A stretch of 64,000 nucleotides of DNA from Bizionia sp. (lineage in GTDB: Bacteria; Bacteroidota; Bacteroidia; Flavobacteriales; Flavobacteriaceae), in the NCBI GenBank assembly GCA_020631395.1, contig JAHDHI010000015.1, forward strand, positions 1-64,000. The letters are read 5' to 3'. The notes beneath the pieces were generated by a model. That model was given only the letters and a program-made list of their open reading frames with translations. It was not told the origin of the DNA and made no database searches. The number at the start of each line of letters is the position of its first letter. Within the stretch, counting starts at the first letter, position 1. Below are positions 26,768 to 34,823 of this stretch, piece after piece. The position numbers and the translations under genes were made by a program.

Positions 26768-28687
26768 TTGAATTCATTTAAATACATAATCCTTTGTTGT
26801 TGTTTTTCCTTGCTAATGTTCACGCAAGGAAAAGCGCAACAGGGCTATCACAAATCCGTCATAAAAGAAGGCATCAAAATCGATTTTACCATTTCTCACA
26901 TAGACACCAACAAGTCAGAGCGCGCATTCAAAGAAGGTGACGATGTCCTATTTCGTTTCAAAATAAAGGATACTTTATCCAACAAACCATTAACTGGGGC
27001 ATTTCCAGCAGCGTGGATGGATAAAATCAACCCCAACTTAAACGTTTCATGTGGAAAAAAAATAGTCTCTTACATTGAAGGTGGGTTTCAATCCCGTCCA
27101 GAATTGGACCTCAACAAGTACTATGTATTAACATTAAACCATGACAACACCATCAATGTCGTAGATCCATTGTTTGGTTATGGTGGTTCTCAATTGCTTG
27201 CCCAAATACAATTAAAAGGCTCTGGTTATGATTGGGCCATCAAAGAAGATCAATCATTAGTTTGTGTATCAATTCCAGAGGCCGGCGAATTGGCCTTCAT
27301 TGACACATCCGACATGACTATTGAAAGTACTGTGGCCGTTCCTGGGAAACCCAAGGAACTGATCTTTCAAAATGACGAACACTACTTGTGGGTTACCTAT
27401 GAGCCATTAGGACGTTTTGAGGCTACATCTGGTGTATCAATAATAAATACAAACACAAAAACGCTGGTAAAAAACATTGAAACAGGCAAAGGCGCTCATG
27501 ACATTGTGATGGATCAACAAAACAATGTAGTATTTGTATCCAATAAAAATGATGGTACCGTTACTGTTGTTGATTTAAAGACGCTTGAGAAAAAGAAAGA
27601 CATTGGCATTGACGGAACCCCCATTGCGATGGGATTTTCTAAAAAAGCAAATGCCCTATATGTCATTAACAAAGAAGAGTCGACCATATATGTTATTAAT
27701 GGTAATACAGCCAGCATCATTGATAAGATTCCTTGTGTCAATGGTATCAATAAAATTGAATTTACCCCAAATGGCAGGTTGGCATTCATAGCCAACCCAA
27801 AGGACAATACAATATTAATTCTTGATAGCTCGTCAAATACCATCATACAACAAGCCGATGTGGAGAATCACCCGGATGAAATAAGTTTTTCAGATGAATT
27901 GGTCTACATAAGACACCTGAAAAGTGATACCGTTTGGATGATCCCATTGGATATCATTGGAACAAAAGATGGAGCGGTTTCACTCATAGATTTCAGTGGA
28001 GGCCAAAACCCTCCTGCATTAGGTAGTGAAACATGTGGTGCCAAAGGCATTGTTCAAGCTCCAGGAGCCAACGCCGTTTTGGTTTCCAACTATTTGGACA
28101 ATTCCATTTATTATTATACAGAAGGCATGGCTGCTCCTAGTGGTCATTTTAGTACATATGGTAAGAAACCCAAGGCTGTATTGGCTGTAGACAAGAGTAT
28201 AGAAGAAGTTGCTTTGGGTACTTACGAAACCACTGCAAAATTGCGTACACCTGGAGACTATGACATTAGTCTGTTTTTAGACACACCTTCTTTCATGGAA
28301 TGTTTTCCCATTACCATTTTACCCGATGAAGACAAAGAAAAAGAGCGATTGAACAAACTCATTGGCCCTTTGTCCATAAAATACCTAACACAAAAATCAT
28401 TGGCTTCGGTAGGAGAAGAAGTAACCGTAACATTTGAACTCATGGATTCCAAAACCAAGGAAACCGTTACCAATTTAAAAGATGTTCGGTTAATGACCAT
28501 GGATAGCTTTGGGAAGGGAAATAGCAATGTCGTTGCCAAGGAGACCGAAACGAAGGGAGTCTACTCCACCAAATTGACACTTGAAGACGAAGGCGTTCAT
28601 TATGTCTACATAGAGTGCAACTCAAGGGGCTTGAGTTTTAACAATCCTCAATTCTTAGTGCTACACGCATCAAAAAAAATAAAATAA
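26768..28687 (+). CDS. Secreted YVTN/YncE-type beta-propeller protein
   Basis: This 639-residue exported protein has a signal peptide ending GKAQ. From about residue 110 to 480 it has repeats of the YVTN type (VDPLFG, VSNKNDGTVTVVDLKTLE, LYVINKEESTIYVING, AFIANPKDNTILILD), a seven-bladed propeller pattern. The last 115 residues resemble a YtkA/FixH-like Ig domain (VGEEVTVTFELMDSKTKE). The start is TTG, needed to include the signal peptide. Proteins of this type sit beside copper oxidases and cytochromes and may serve as a periplasmic docking or electron-transfer partner; that role is inferred from position only. Confidence 0.8.
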   Translation: MNSFKYIILCCCFSLLMFTQGKAQQGYHKSVIKEGIKIDFTISHIDTNKSERAFKEGDDVLFRFKIKDTLSNKPLTGAFPAAWMDKINPNLNVSCGKKIVSYIEGGFQSRPELDLNKYYVLTLNHDNTINVVDPLFGYGGSQLLAQIQLKGSGYDWAIKEDQSLVCVSIPEAGELAFIDTSDMTIESTVAVPGKPKELIFQNDEHYLWVTYEPLGRFEATSGVSIINTNTKTLVKNIETGKGAHDIVMDQQNNVVFVSNKNDGTVTVVDLKTLEKKKDIGIDGTPIAMGFSKKANALYVINKEESTIYVINGNTASIIDKIPCVNGINKIEFTPNGRLAFIANPKDNTILILDSSSNTIIQQADVENHPDEISFSDELVYIRHLKSDTVWMIPLDIIGTKDGAVSLIDFSGGQNPPALGSETCGAKGIVQAPGANAVLVSNYLDNSIYYYTEGMAAPSGHFSTYGKKPKAVLAVDKSIEEVALGTYETTAKLRTPGDYDISLFLDTPSFMECFPITILPDEDKEKERLNKLIGPLSIKYLTQKSLASVGEEVTVTFELMDSKTKETVTNLKDVRLMTMDSFGKGNSNVVAKETETKGVYSTKLTLEDEGVHYVYIECNSRGLSFNNPQFLVLHASKKIK

Positions 28688-28693
28688 TCAACT

Positions 28694-29824
28694 ATGAAAA
28701 CTACCAAAGATTCAATTCTCATTTTAACATTGTTACTATTGTTTCAAGTTACTTTCTCTCAAACAAAAAAAGCGGCATGTTGTGCCACCAAAGCAGAAAC
28801 GTGTGAAAGCGCAGAAAGTTTTTCTTTAGGGGAAATGAAAGACATTCCCAATGTATCTCTCATAAATCAACATGGAGAAGATGTTAAGTTTTATGATCTC
28901 ATAAAAGGTAAAGTAGTAGCACTAAACTTCATATTTACAAGTTGCAAAACGATTTGTCCTCCAATGGGTGCCAACTTTGCCAATCTTAAAAAAAGGATGG
29001 AAAAAAGAGTAAAGAGCTCTGAATTGGTCATGTTAACCATTAGCATAGACCCTGTAACAGATACTCCTGAGCGTTTAAAGGCTTGGAGCAAAAAATTTGA
29101 AGCAGGAGAAGGTTGGACATTGCTCACTGGAAAAAGCAAAGACATTAATACCCTACTTAAAAAATTGGAAGTGTACACAGCATTGAAAGAAGAGCATGCA
29201 CCAATAATATTGTTAGGAAAAGAAGGCTCCAACGAATGGGTTAGGACAAATGGCCTTGCAGATGTAAAAGAGCTCTCCAATACCCTAGAAACATTCTTTG
29301 ACAAGAAAGTGAGCAACGTTGCGCCAAAAATCAATAGAGATGAACAGTATTTTACAAATGTCGTATTGACCAATCAGTTGGGGGAAGACAAACGTTTGTA
29401 CAAGGATTTGATGGAAGGCAAAATTGTCATTATAAACCCTTTCTTTTCTGAATGCACGGGGGTGTGTCCAGTCATGAGTTCCAACTTGAAAAAAATTCAA
29501 GAACATCTGGGTGACAAATTGGGAAAAGAAGTCAACATATTGTCCTTGACAGTCGATCATGAAACGGACAACAAAAAGATATTGAGCGAATATGCCAAAA
29601 AATACGATGCAAGAAATGGATGGCATTTTCTCACTGGAGAAAAAGAAAACATTGAGCTTGCCTTGAAAAAACTAGGAAAGCACGTTGACAATAGAGAAGC
29701 TCATGACGCCATATTCCTAATAGGGAATCTAAATACCAAACTATGGAAAAAAGTAAATGGTTTGGCCAATGTAAATGACATTATCAGCCAAATTGATAGC
29801 GTCATCAACGATTCAGTTAATTAA
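28694..29824 (+). CDS. Tandem SCO1/SenC-family copper chaperone or thiol-redox protein
   Basis: This 376-residue exported protein contains two SCO thioredoxin-like domains in one chain. The first has CKTIC (Cys84, Cys88) and a later His in EEHAPI; the second has CTGVC (Cys254, Cys258) and His in EAHDAIF. The CxxxC plus distal His set is the copper site of SCO proteins, which load copper into cytochrome oxidase CuA or reduce its thiols. The mature N-terminus has an extra CC-x5-C cluster (residues 27-35). Six bases separate it from the propeller gene. Its likely client is the multicopper oxidase. Confidence 0.85.
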   Translation: MKTTKDSILILTLLLLFQVTFSQTKKAACCATKAETCESAESFSLGEMKDIPNVSLINQHGEDVKFYDLIKGKVVALNFIFTSCKTICPPMGANFANLKKRMEKRVKSSELVMLTISIDPVTDTPERLKAWSKKFEAGEGWTLLTGKSKDINTLLKKLEVYTALKEEHAPIILLGKEGSNEWVRTNGLADVKELSNTLETFFDKKVSNVAPKINRDEQYFTNVVLTNQLGEDKRLYKDLMEGKIVIINPFFSECTGVCPVMSSNLKKIQEHLGDKLGKEVNILSLTVDHETDNKKILSEYAKKYDARNGWHFLTGEKENIELALKKLGKHVDNREAHDAIFLIGNLNTKLWKKVNGLANVNDIISQIDSVINDSVN

Positions 29825-29833
29825 CACCCATTC

Positions 29834-31363
29834 ATGAAGAAGGCATATCGTACATATTTACCACTTATACTCTTGCTATTCATTGCAGCCACAAAACCCT
29901 CGTCATACATAAACGAGCTGACAGCCAAACAGAAAGCAGGAAAAGACATATATACAAAAGGTATTGGGTCCTCCAATGTAAAGATCACAGCCAACATGTC
30001 CGGGGTCAATGTTCCAGCAACGATCATGCCTTGCATGAATTGTCACAATGCCAAAGGTACCGGAAACCCCGAAGGTGGCATCACACCTCCAAACATTACC
30101 TGGCAAGCATTGACAAAAAACTATGACGTTAAACGACAAGACGGGGAAACACGTCCTCCATACACAGAAAAATCATTGCGAAAAGTAATAACAACGGGTA
30201 TTGACCCAGCTGGAAATGCACTACACTCTGCAATGCCCAAATACAATATGACCAGACAAGACATTGACAACCTCATTGCCTATCTAAAAGTAATTGATAC
30301 GGATCAGGGTGTTGGGATTTCCCAAGGTCGCATCAAAATGGGATTTGCCCTACCCGATGCGGAAAGCACAAAAAAAAACGCAACAATAAAAAAATTGGTT
30401 CAAGCTTACACCAATGAAGTAAACCAATCAGGAGGTATCTACAATCGAAAAATAGAAATTGAATTCTATTCAAAAAACACATTGGAAAAAGAAGATGACA
30501 TTTTCATGTTAACAGGTTTCAATGACACTTACAATGCAACCAACCGAACAACTCCCACATTGTTATCGCACTCAAAAAAACTAGTATCATCCAGCTTGGA
30601 TACAAAGAATACGTTTTACATATACCCAAGTCTAATGTCTCAAAGCTTGGCATTGGTCACATACTCCAACAAACGACTAAAACAAAAAGGCAGTTCTCCT
30701 ACTATTTTATATTATGGCAACACGTTTCAAAAACAGGTCGCTCAAAATATGGAAGCCAAGCTTGTCAACGAATTCAATCTATCCCCTTTCACTTCTGAAA
30801 TAAACGAATCCAATCTTGAGGACATCGTTCAAAACAATGCCATAAGAGATGATCAAGCATTGTATTTCATTGGGCCATACCATATAGGCAACAAACTCCT
30901 AACAGCATTGGACAACATAAAAAAAAGACCTTATATCTACCTACCTGGTAGCATTGCTAGTTTGGACGTTTTAAATGCACCTCAGCCATTCAAAGACAAC
31001 ATCTTCATTGGTTATCCCACTTGGATTTCTAAAAGGGCAGCCTCAGGAGAAAAGCTATACAAGACGCTAAAAGAGAAGTATGCACTGGATGCCAAATGGA
31101 AAAATAGTCAATTGGATGCCCTCATCATGCTACTCACCATTGAAGAAAGCTTGAAACGCTCAGGTCAAAATCTAAACCAAGAACTATTCCATGGTGAATT
31201 GGAAGGCCTTTATGAGTTTTCGACTGGTTTCATTCAACCTATAACATTTGCTCCGAACAAACACATTGGAAGTACTACGATGTACATCACGAATTTCGAT
31301 TCCAACAAAAATCGAATGAAATTAATTGCCACAGTTAACAGCAGTGAAAGACGCCATGAATAG
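29834..31363 (+). CDS. Cytochrome c fused to a periplasmic binding protein domain
   Basis: The product has 509 residues with an N-terminal hydrophobic export segment. Residues 30-155 are a class I cytochrome c: haem motif CMNCH (Cys67, Cys70, His71) and a Met ligand in SAMPKYNM near residue 131. From about residue 165 to the end it resembles a type 1 periplasmic binding protein of the branched-chain amino acid receptor (LivJ) type, with RIKMGFALPDAES, VNQSGGIYNRKIEIEFY, an ALYFIGPY strand and a DALIMLLTIEESLKRSG helix. No ABC transporter genes are nearby, so the binding domain probably senses or presents a ligand. Its stop overlaps the next start by eight bases. Confidence 0.75.
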   Translation: MKKAYRTYLPLILLLFIAATKPSSYINELTAKQKAGKDIYTKGIGSSNVKITANMSGVNVPATIMPCMNCHNAKGTGNPEGGITPPNITWQALTKNYDVKRQDGETRPPYTEKSLRKVITTGIDPAGNALHSAMPKYNMTRQDIDNLIAYLKVIDTDQGVGISQGRIKMGFALPDAESTKKNATIKKLVQAYTNEVNQSGGIYNRKIEIEFYSKNTLEKEDDIFMLTGFNDTYNATNRTTPTLLSHSKKLVSSSLDTKNTFYIYPSLMSQSLALVTYSNKRLKQKGSSPTILYYGNTFQKQVAQNMEAKLVNEFNLSPFTSEINESNLEDIVQNNAIRDDQALYFIGPYHIGNKLLTALDNIKKRPYIYLPGSIASLDVLNAPQPFKDNIFIGYPTWISKRAASGEKLYKTLKEKYALDAKWKNSQLDALIMLLTIEESLKRSGQNLNQELFHGELEGLYEFSTGFIQPITFAPNKHIGSTTMYITNFDSNKNRMKLIATVNSSERRHE

Positions 31364-32810
31364 AAAAGTCAAAATAGTAACCTCAATTTCCAATCAGAAG
31401 GCATTGACACGACTTCCGGACATTGTTGACCTAGTTGAAGTAAGAGGAGATCTAATGGAACTTTCAACATTAAAGAGAGAACTTACAGACAAACCATTGA
31501 TTTATGTCCTAAGAAGCAAAGAAGAAGGCGGAACTTTTGCCGGCTCTCCAAATGACAGAACAAAAAAACTCCTAAACGCTGTCAAGGCATTCGATTTTAT
31601 TGAATTGGAGGGTGAGCGCGATCTAATTCCTGAAATACTTGATCATGTTCCTGTTGAAAAACGCAGAATTGCTTGGTATGGCTACTATGAGGATTACCAG
31701 ACATTGAAGCTACGATTGGAAAAGTACATACAAGTTAAAGCCAGTCTCTATAAACTGGTCGTACACGCTAAAAGTCACAAGGAAACAATAGCAGCAACTC
31801 GCTTGATCCAATCTTTTGAAGATAGTCCAGTCCTTTCGTATGCCATTGGTCCATTTTCAAAATGGTCGCAGGTCATTGCTCCATTCTTAGGTGCCCCGGA
31901 AGTACCATCGACCATAAACAACGAAACGACCGATACTCTTTTATATACACCCAGTCAATTAAACGAAACATTTGGCCTTCCCCATGTCTACGATCTGCAA
32001 AACGTATTTGGAATAGTCGGCAACCCGGTAGCCAATTCAATATCACCAAATCTTCACAACGAAGCATATCGTAAATTAAACCTGCCGTACCTCTATTTAC
32101 CCTTTCATGCAGAGCATTTCAGGGATTTTATGGAAGAAAGCATTGGAAACACGTCCTTTCCCATCTCGATATCCGGGCTAACAGTTGTTTCTCCGTTTAA
32201 ACGAGATGGCTATGCTTTTTCAGATCAAATCAATGCCAAAGGCTGTTTAATTGCCAAAGTTTGCAATGGCCTTGTTAAAATCGAAAACAATTGGAAAAGT
32301 TTTAGCACGGATGCATCTGGCGCCTTGGAAGCTTTGAGCAATGTTGAAAACTGGGACAGAAAAAGAATTGCCATTGTAGGTATTGGCGGTACGGGACAAA
32401 CCATAGCCACAGCATTGGAAAAACTCAACGTATCTGTTACCCTCGTTAATAGAACCATAGAGAATGCCAAGAGAACAGCCAATGTCTTAGGCTTGCCATT
32501 TCTTCCTTTACATGAGTTCAAACCCCGTTTTTTCGACATCATAATACACACCACTCCTCTTGGCAAAAATAGAGGGGAAATACCCTTTGACCTGACACAA
32601 CTAACCCATACGAATCTTGTTATAGACCATGTCTACCCCAAACAAGACAAAACGGAACTCGTTAAACACTGTGAGCTATTCAACATAAAGGTCATAGATG
32701 GTAAAGACATTGCCAGAATGCAAATCAAGAAACAATTTAAAGCCATGACTGGAATTAAATATCCAGAAAACTTGGCGATCGAAGAACTATACAAATTAAA
32801 AGTGAACTAG
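31356..32810 (+). CDS. AroD-AroE-like fusion (type I dehydroquinase + shikimate dehydrogenase), divergent
   Basis: This 484-residue protein has two domains. Residues 1-210 match type I 3-dehydroquinate dehydratase: EVRGD (Glu28, Arg30), LRSKEEGGTF and the Schiff-base Lys in LYKLVV (Lys133). The catalytic His expected in the (N/Y)HD(F) strand is Gly109 (AWYGYYED). Residues 225-484 match shikimate dehydrogenase: GNPVANSISP, the catalytic Lys in VVSPFKRD, the Asp in FSTDASG, dinucleotide loop GIGGTGQT and HTTPLG. The plant-like fusion order and altered active site suggest a dedicated pathway rather than chorismate supply. ATG 31356 overlaps the previous stop, a sign of translational coupling. 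Confidence 0.78.
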   Translation: MNRKVKIVTSISNQKALTRLPDIVDLVEVRGDLMELSTLKRELTDKPLIYVLRSKEEGGTFAGSPNDRTKKLLNAVKAFDFIELEGERDLIPEILDHVPVEKRRIAWYGYYEDYQTLKLRLEKYIQVKASLYKLVVHAKSHKETIAATRLIQSFEDSPVLSYAIGPFSKWSQVIAPFLGAPEVPSTINNETTDTLLYTPSQLNETFGLPHVYDLQNVFGIVGNPVANSISPNLHNEAYRKLNLPYLYLPFHAEHFRDFMEESIGNTSFPISISGLTVVSPFKRDGYAFSDQINAKGCLIAKVCNGLVKIENNWKSFSTDASGALEALSNVENWDRKRIAIVGIGGTGQTIATALEKLNVSVTLVNRTIENAKRTANVLGLPFLPLHEFKPRFFDIIIHTTPLGKNRGEIPFDLTQLTHTNLVIDHVYPKQDKTELVKHCELFNIKVIDGKDIARMQIKKQFKAMTGIKYPENLAIEELYKLKVN

Positions 32811-33227
32811 ATGCAAACAACAAACTTAGCCTATTCAAAGAAAGATGACATCATTTCCGAATTTTATCATGAATGGGGTACAAACATGGAAACGCTCTTG
32901 GGTGAGTGGAAGAACGTAAATCCCAAGACAGGTCAGATTTCCCGTGTGGAAATCTTATCAAAAGAAGGTGATACATTCCTGCATTGTCATGGAAAGGTAG
33001 ACGATGGAGAGCAAGATTGGGGTGAGACACCATGTGAATTATTTAGTGACAATGTGGGATCTCCCACCATTGAAGGGTTTATGGCCTCTTACAATTTAGG
33101 CTTTGTACAAATTGAAATCGTCGGCAACATCAAATATGGAGTCATGGTCGTTCAGTCTTACAATACTTTTAAGGACGGGAGCAACCGTAACAACTACATT
33201 GCTCGCGAATTCTTTTGTAAAAAATAA
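32811..33227 (+). CDS. Small DWG-motif lipocalin-like protein, copy 1
   Basis: This 138-residue cytoplasmic protein has LLGEWKNVNPKTGQISRVEI, an HGK...QDWGE segment, a GFMASYNLGF middle and the end F-x-DGSNRNNYIAREFF. The run from GxW through DWGE to FxDGSxRxxY is that of a small, uncharacterised beta-rich family with a lipocalin-like outline. The ATG directly abuts the AroDE stop; an internal Met at 32886 would trim 25 residues. The following gene is a distant copy. A ligand-carrier or small enzyme role is possible but unproven. Confidence 0.6.
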   Translation: MQTTNLAYSKKDDIISEFYHEWGTNMETLLGEWKNVNPKTGQISRVEILSKEGDTFLHCHGKVDDGEQDWGETPCELFSDNVGSPTIEGFMASYNLGFVQIEIVGNIKYGVMVVQSYNTFKDGSNRNNYIAREFFCKK

Positions 33228-33245
33228 CAATTAACCAGAACCAAC

Positions 33246-33623
33246 ATGAAAATAGCTGAACAAAAAAGCATTGCAGATCTTTCATACTACACCGGAACAT
33301 GGATAAACTCATACGATAAGGCGAGGGTCATTGCGTCGCTTACCATTACCGAAAAGGATGAAAAAATAGAAATCACCCTCAAAAACTCTGAAACTGGATT
33401 CTATAGCGGAGAATGGGGATCCAGTGAATTGAAGCCACACGCCTACGCTCCCGACATAAATGACATTGTTGCGTTTCAAGCCCGTTTCGACTTAGACGAC
33501 ATGGATGCCTTTTTGGCAATAAATGAAAACAAAGGGTTATTGATTATTGCCGGGTACTTTAGTTTCAAGCCATCAGATAACAGATCGGATTGTTTCGTTC
33601 GTGAATTCTTTTATAAAATATGA
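33246..33623 (+). CDS. Small DWG-motif lipocalin-like protein, copy 2 (diverged)
   Basis: This 125-residue protein resembles the preceding gene in outline: YTGTWINSYDKARVIASLTI at the start, GEWGSSELKPHAYAP in place of the DWGE segment, and CFVREFFYKI matching IAREFFCKK at the end. The central loop is more diverged. The pair probably arose by tandem duplication. Its TGA overlaps the ATG of the flavoenzyme gene by four bases, pointing to coupled translation. Confidence 0.6.
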   Translation: MKIAEQKSIADLSYYTGTWINSYDKARVIASLTITEKDEKIEITLKNSETGFYSGEWGSSELKPHAYAPDINDIVAFQARFDLDDMDAFLAINENKGLLIIAGYFSFKPSDNRSDCFVREFFYKI

Positions 33624-34819
33624 TAGCACAAGAATTAAAAATAAATCTAAACGATAGCTTGGCAAGGTTAAAGACATTAACCAAAGAACACTTTGTGTCC
33701 AGAGCCAAGCATTATGATGCCACGTATGGTTTTCCCAAGGAAAATTTTGAGGACTTGTTTTCCGAAGGACTTCTGGCTCCAACCGTTTCTGAAGAATATG
33801 GAGGTCTTGGTTTGGGAAACAACAAAAAGAACATACGTTACCTATGGGCAATGACAACAGAGATCGCCAAAGCCGACATGGCTACCGCACGTTGTTGGGA
33901 AGGACATAACAACGCTTTAATGCTAATAGACAATCTTGGGAATTCAAGTCAGAAAGAACGATGGTTTTCTGGGGTAATGAACAAAGGGGACATTTGGTCC
34001 GTTTGGAGTGGAGAGCCCTTGTTGAAAACTCCAAATCAAAAAGTAACATTAGGCACAAACGTGACCAAGACAGACAAAGGCTATATTTTAAATGGTTCCA
34101 AAGTGTTTTGCTCAAGTGCACCAGGAGCATCTTGGGCCAATCTATTGGTTAACACTGCTGGTATTGGTGGAGCACGCCATGCCAATGGCTCTCCCGAATC
34201 GCTTATCATGTTGGCTTGTGAGCTTTCAGACCCATCCGTCTCGTTCGACGACTCTTGGTGGAAACCCATTGGCATGCGCGGCTCGGTAAGCTATTTGGTA
34301 CGTTTTGACAATACCTTCATTCCGTTTGAAAACCAGATAGGAAGTCCAGGGGAGTTTTTATCGAACGATTGGCAGACCAGATGGATCCCACAATACGCTG
34401 CAACATTTTTGGGAGGTGCCGAGGCTGCCTACGAATACACCTTGTCACACATCAAAAGCCAGAAAAGGGAAAATGATCCTTTCATTCAACATAGAATCGC
34501 TAAAATGGTCATTAACATCAAATCTGCCCATATGTGGTTGGACCACGTAGCCAAGCTCTGGGACAAAGGAAACGTAAACGAGGCAAAATCTTCTGGAAAC
34601 ATAGTACGCTATCAGGTCGAACAATTGGCCACAGACACGATAAACCATGCTGTACATGCCTGCGGAGCAAGAGGGTTGATACAACCCAGTAGCCTAGAAC
34701 GCATTGTAAGAGACCTTACACTTTATACACGACACGACAATGATGACCAATTATTGGCCACCATAGGGAAATCCATTTTAGGAGAAAAACACGATTGTTC
34801 ATTTTTTAATCCACAATAG
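33620..34819 (+). CDS. Acyl-CoA dehydrogenase-fold flavoenzyme (possibly a group D monooxygenase)
   Basis: This 399-residue protein has the three-part acyl-CoA dehydrogenase fold: an N-terminal helical domain with SEEYGGLGLG, a beta domain with GYILNGSKVFCSSAPGA, DDSWWKPIGMRGS and FDNTFIP, and a C-terminal helical bundle. The usual Glu base of the dehydrogenases is not evident. The C-terminal helix reads RDLTLYTRHDNDDQ (His372), closer to the DszC/FMNH2-dependent monooxygenase arrangement. Such monooxygenases need a separate flavin reductase, and one is encoded at the end of this operon. A plain acyl-CoA dehydrogenase remains possible. Confidence 0.72.
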   Translation: MIAQELKINLNDSLARLKTLTKEHFVSRAKHYDATYGFPKENFEDLFSEGLLAPTVSEEYGGLGLGNNKKNIRYLWAMTTEIAKADMATARCWEGHNNALMLIDNLGNSSQKERWFSGVMNKGDIWSVWSGEPLLKTPNQKVTLGTNVTKTDKGYILNGSKVFCSSAPGASWANLLVNTAGIGGARHANGSPESLIMLACELSDPSVSFDDSWWKPIGMRGSVSYLVRFDNTFIPFENQIGSPGEFLSNDWQTRWIPQYAATFLGGAEAAYEYTLSHIKSQKRENDPFIQHRIAKMVINIKSAHMWLDHVAKLWDKGNVNEAKSSGNIVRYQVEQLATDTINHAVHACGARGLIQPSSLERIVRDLTLYTRHDNDDQLLATIGKSILGEKHDCSFFNPQ

Positions 34820-34823
34820 AATC

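Noticed and set aside
31326-31356. Ten-codon N-terminal extension of the AroDE-like protein
   Set aside because: It lies wholly within the end of the cytochrome gene; the inner ATG at 31356 gives the domain's natural start and a coupled overlap.
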